Part shown: one piece after another, positions 6,229 to 7,895 of the stretch
Numbering within the stretch: the first letter of the stretch is position 1
How the letters are laid out: each line of letters opens with the position of its first letter
Source: Verrucomicrobiales bacterium
GTDB taxonomy: Bacteria; Verrucomicrobiota; Verrucomicrobiia; Limisphaerales; RI-55
DNA: 7,895 nucleotides
Assembly: GCA_003484235.1 (NCBI GenBank)
Contig: DNDP01000362.1
Location: forward strand, 15,208-23,102
Direction of reading: 5' to 3'
Position numbers and translations under genes: made by a program
Notes under the pieces: generated by a model
Seen by the model: the letters and a program-made list of their open reading frames with translations, nothing else
The model's database searches: none
Told to the model about the DNA's origin: nothing

Positions 6229-7346
6229 CAGGGGAGCACTTCGAGCGCCTTGATCAGCAGCACGGGCGTGCCTGGCCAGCGGGGATCGACGCCTTCCTCG
6301 CCGCGGATGCGGACCTTGATGCCGAGAAGTTCCTTGAGCGGGACGTTGGTCGAGGCGGTGTAGAGATAGTTCAGCCGCAGGCCGGTTTCGGCGTGCTGCA
6401 GGATGAAGCCCGACGGTGCCTGGATGCTGATGGCCCGGCGAACCTCGCCTTCCCGCACCACGACGCGGCGGATCTCGGGCAGGTCCTTCAGCAGCACGTC
6501 CGTCGCTTCGCTGCTTGCATCCCAGCGCTGACCGTCGCGGGTGCGCTGCTCCAGGATTTGGCGGGCACGTTCTCCGGGCGCAAGCTCCCGATCGGTCTGC
6601 ACCGGCGTCGTGACGATGGCGGGGGCCGGTTCGGCCACGATGGTGGTGGAATCGGGCGGCAGAGAAGTGATCGGCGCGGGGGTGGAGTCCACCACGGGGG
6701 CAGGGGTTTCCGTGGTGACAACCGTCTCGGTGACGGGCGTTTCGGTCACCGGTTGCGGCACCGGGGTCGTCACTTCGGGCGTGGTCACGGCGGGAGCCTC
6801 CGCGAGATCCGGCGTGGTTTCAGGAGTCGTGACCGGTGCCGTGGTGGCGACTGCTTCGGCGGGGGCGCCCGAGCGGGTCACCATGCTCGCGGCGATGAAG
6901 GCGTGCAGGTCCGACACCGGTTCGATCTCCGTCCACTCGCCCTGCGCGCGGATCGGGCGTACCGCGGTGCCCTGCGGAATGAAGCCCAGCACGCTGTGGT
7001 TGATGCTGGGGCCGCCGCGCACCTTCAACCGCGAGGCGGTGATCGTCTGGGTGGCTGGATCGATGTAGGACGTGTGGATCCACACCGGCGTGTTGGCCGG
7101 CAGTGCGATCCGAAGCCAGTCCGCAGGTTCGCCGGGCTTGGGGCTGGCCAGCCTGACCTCTTCAAGGATCGTCACCGTGTCGCCCCGGCTCACGCGGGTG
7201 ATCACCTCGCCGATGAAGCCCGCGCGTCCGCGGATGTTGACGGTGTCCTCGTTGACGGTGCCGGTATCGGCCGCGTGGGTGGCGGAAAGTGCCATCGCGA
7301 GGATGGCTGAAATGGTAAGAAAGCTTCGGAAAAACCGCAGTTTCAT
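6228..7346 (-). CDS. Exported protein with two bacterial SH3 domains, Thr/Pro-rich linker and uncharacterised C-terminal domain
   Basis: This is a 372-residue protein. Residues 1-25 form a signal peptide (MKLRFFR start, hydrophobic core, cleavage THA|A), so it acts in the envelope. Two SH3b domains follow: about 28-95 (VNIRGRAGFIGEVITRVSRG, ending in VWIHTSYID) and about 100-157 (LKVRGGPSINHSVLGFIPQG). Such domains commonly bind peptidoglycan or cell-wall peptides. Residues 160-250 are a low-complexity linker rich in Thr, Pro, Val, Ala and Glu with repeated TTPE, TETPV and PAP words, likely extended. A charged helix (256-275) leads into a compact domain at about 293-372 (VVVREGEVRRAISIQAPSGF, LNYLYTAS, GIKVRIRGEEGVDPRWPGTP) that looks OB-like; I cannot name it. 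The ATG overlaps the pseudouridine synthase stop by 4 nt (ATGA), which fixes the start. It is not an amidase: no catalytic domain is seen. Confidence 0.9.
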   Translation of the reverse strand: MKLRFFRSFLTISAILAMALSATHAADTGTVNEDTVNIRGRAGFIGEVITRVSRGDTVTILEEVRLASPKPGEPADWLRIALPANTPVWIHTSYIDPATQTITASRLKVRGGPSINHSVLGFIPQGTAVRPIRAQGEWTEIEPVSDLHAFIAASMVTRSGAPAEAVATTAPVTTPETTPDLAEAPAVTTPEVTTPVPQPVTETPVTETVVTTETPAPVVDSTPAPITSLPPDSTTIVAEPAPAIVTTPVQTDRELAPGERARQILEQRTRDGQRWDASSEATDVLLKDLPEIRRVVVREGEVRRAISIQAPSGFILQHAETGLRLNYLYTASTNVPLKELLGIKVRIRGEEGVDPRWPGTPVLLIKALEVLP

Positions 7347-7895
7347 CGGGGCAGTAGAGATTTTATCTCAACGTCTGTCAATGTCCGCCATTTGCCGGCG
7401 GGGAGGTCCCCCAGCTTGAGGGGGCCAATGGCCGTGCGGACCAGTCGTTCGACGGTGAAGCCGCACCCGGCCAGCAGCCGGCGCACCTCGCGGTTCTTTC
7501 CCTCGGTCAGTTCGATCTCCAGCACGCTCCGGGTGTTGTTTGCCGAGTCGATGCGCGCCCGCCGCGCCTTGAGCAGCTCCCGACCGTCGCGAATGCCGCG
7601 GGTGAGCCTGGTGATGACCTCCGGTTCGGCAAAACCGGTCACCACCACGTAGTACACCTTCCGGATGCCGTAGCGGGGATGGGAAATCTTCAGCGTGAAC
7701 TCGCCGTCGTTGGTCAGCAGCAGCAGGCCCTCTGAATTGATGTCCAGCCGCCCGACCGCCTGGAGGCGCGGCAGTTCCGCCGGCAGGTGGTCGAAGACGG
7801 TGGTGCGGCCCTGGGGGTCGCGCGCCGTGGTGATTTCGCCGCGCGGCTTGTGGTAGCGGAACAGGCGGGCCGGCGCGGCGGCGGGCAGGGGCTCG
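7343..7895 (-). CDS. RsuA/RluB-family rRNA pseudouridine synthase, C-terminal part (N-terminus outside window)
   Basis: 184 codons are visible, open to the window edge; the start is not in view. The internal GTG at 7657 is not a real start, because conserved catalytic sequence lies upstream of it. The motif YHKPRGEITTARDP opens the catalytic domain, then VGRLDINSEGLLLLTNDGE holds the catalytic Asp (codon at 7742-7744). HPRYGIRKVYYVVVTG, LTEGKNREVRRLLAGCGF and IGPLKLGDLPAGKWRTL follow in the usual family order. Members isomerise one specific uridine in 16S or 23S rRNA. The part to the right should carry an S4 RNA-binding domain. RsuA, RluB, RluE and RluF cannot be separated from this fragment; the loop sequences look closest to RluB. 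It is the first visible gene of the cluster with the SH3 protein and FolD. Confidence 0.94.
   Translation of the reverse strand, partial: EPLPAAAPARLFRYHKPRGEITTARDPQGRTTVFDHLPAELPRLQAVGRLDINSEGLLLLTNDGEFTLKISHPRYGIRKVYYVVVTGFAEPEVITRLTRGIRDGRELLKARRARIDSANNTRSVLEIELTEGKNREVRRLLAGCGFTVERLVRTAIGPLKLGDLPAGKWRTLTDVEIKSLLPR

Noticed and set aside
5329..6363. A 344-codon plus-strand open frame opposite folD
   Set aside because: FolD on the other strand has every family motif; the plus-strand product has only composition bias.
6597..6869. Repetitive Thr/Pro/Val coding stretch considered as a DNA tandem repeat
   Set aside because: The repetition is at the level of amino-acid words of irregular length, not of a fixed DNA unit. 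It is explained as a low-complexity protein linker.

Overview
The window is a GC-rich bacterial segment of ordinary chromosomal character. All six complete genes and one 3'-partial view of a seventh lie on the minus strand; a possible gene tail on the plus strand enters at the left edge. I see no phage, insertion-sequence, CRISPR, tRNA or rRNA signal. A planctomycete/verrucomicrobial lineage, most likely Verrucomicrobiota, is suggested by the large tandem alpha/beta-hydrolase, the exported SH3 protein with a Thr/Pro linker, and the lack of Shine-Dalgarno sequences. This assignment rests on recalled family distribution, not on a search.

Layout, read in the direction of transcription (right to left). 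(1) 7895-4834 holds a tight four-gene cluster: the C-terminal part of an RsuA/RluB-type rRNA pseudouridine synthase, a secreted two-SH3 protein, FolD, and a small cytosolic protein of unknown function. The junctions are a 4-nt ATGA overlap, a 1-nt TGATG overlap and an 18-nt gap, so co-transcription and translational coupling are likely. Its promoter lies outside the window. (2) 4833-3499: after a 156-nt gap carrying a plausible sigma70-like promoter comes a five-helix MscS-type mechanosensitive channel. (3) 3498-2650: after a 180-nt gap with a perfect inverted repeat comes a small outer-membrane beta-barrel protein. (4) 2649-176: after a likely intrinsic terminator comes a secreted, very large hydrolase made of two alpha/beta-hydrolase-like halves. 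(5) 1-175: a possible plus-strand gene end, convergent with the hydrolase.

Functionally the window mixes housekeeping (one-carbon metabolism by FolD, ribosome modification) with envelope functions (SH3 protein, MscS channel, barrel, exported hydrolase). I see no coherent new defence or mobile system. The most unusual point is that the N-terminal half of the hydrolase keeps a nucleophile-elbow motif in which Glu stands where Ser is expected. The two domains without a confident family, the 162-residue protein and the C-terminal domain of the SH3 protein, are the other places where new biology could sit.
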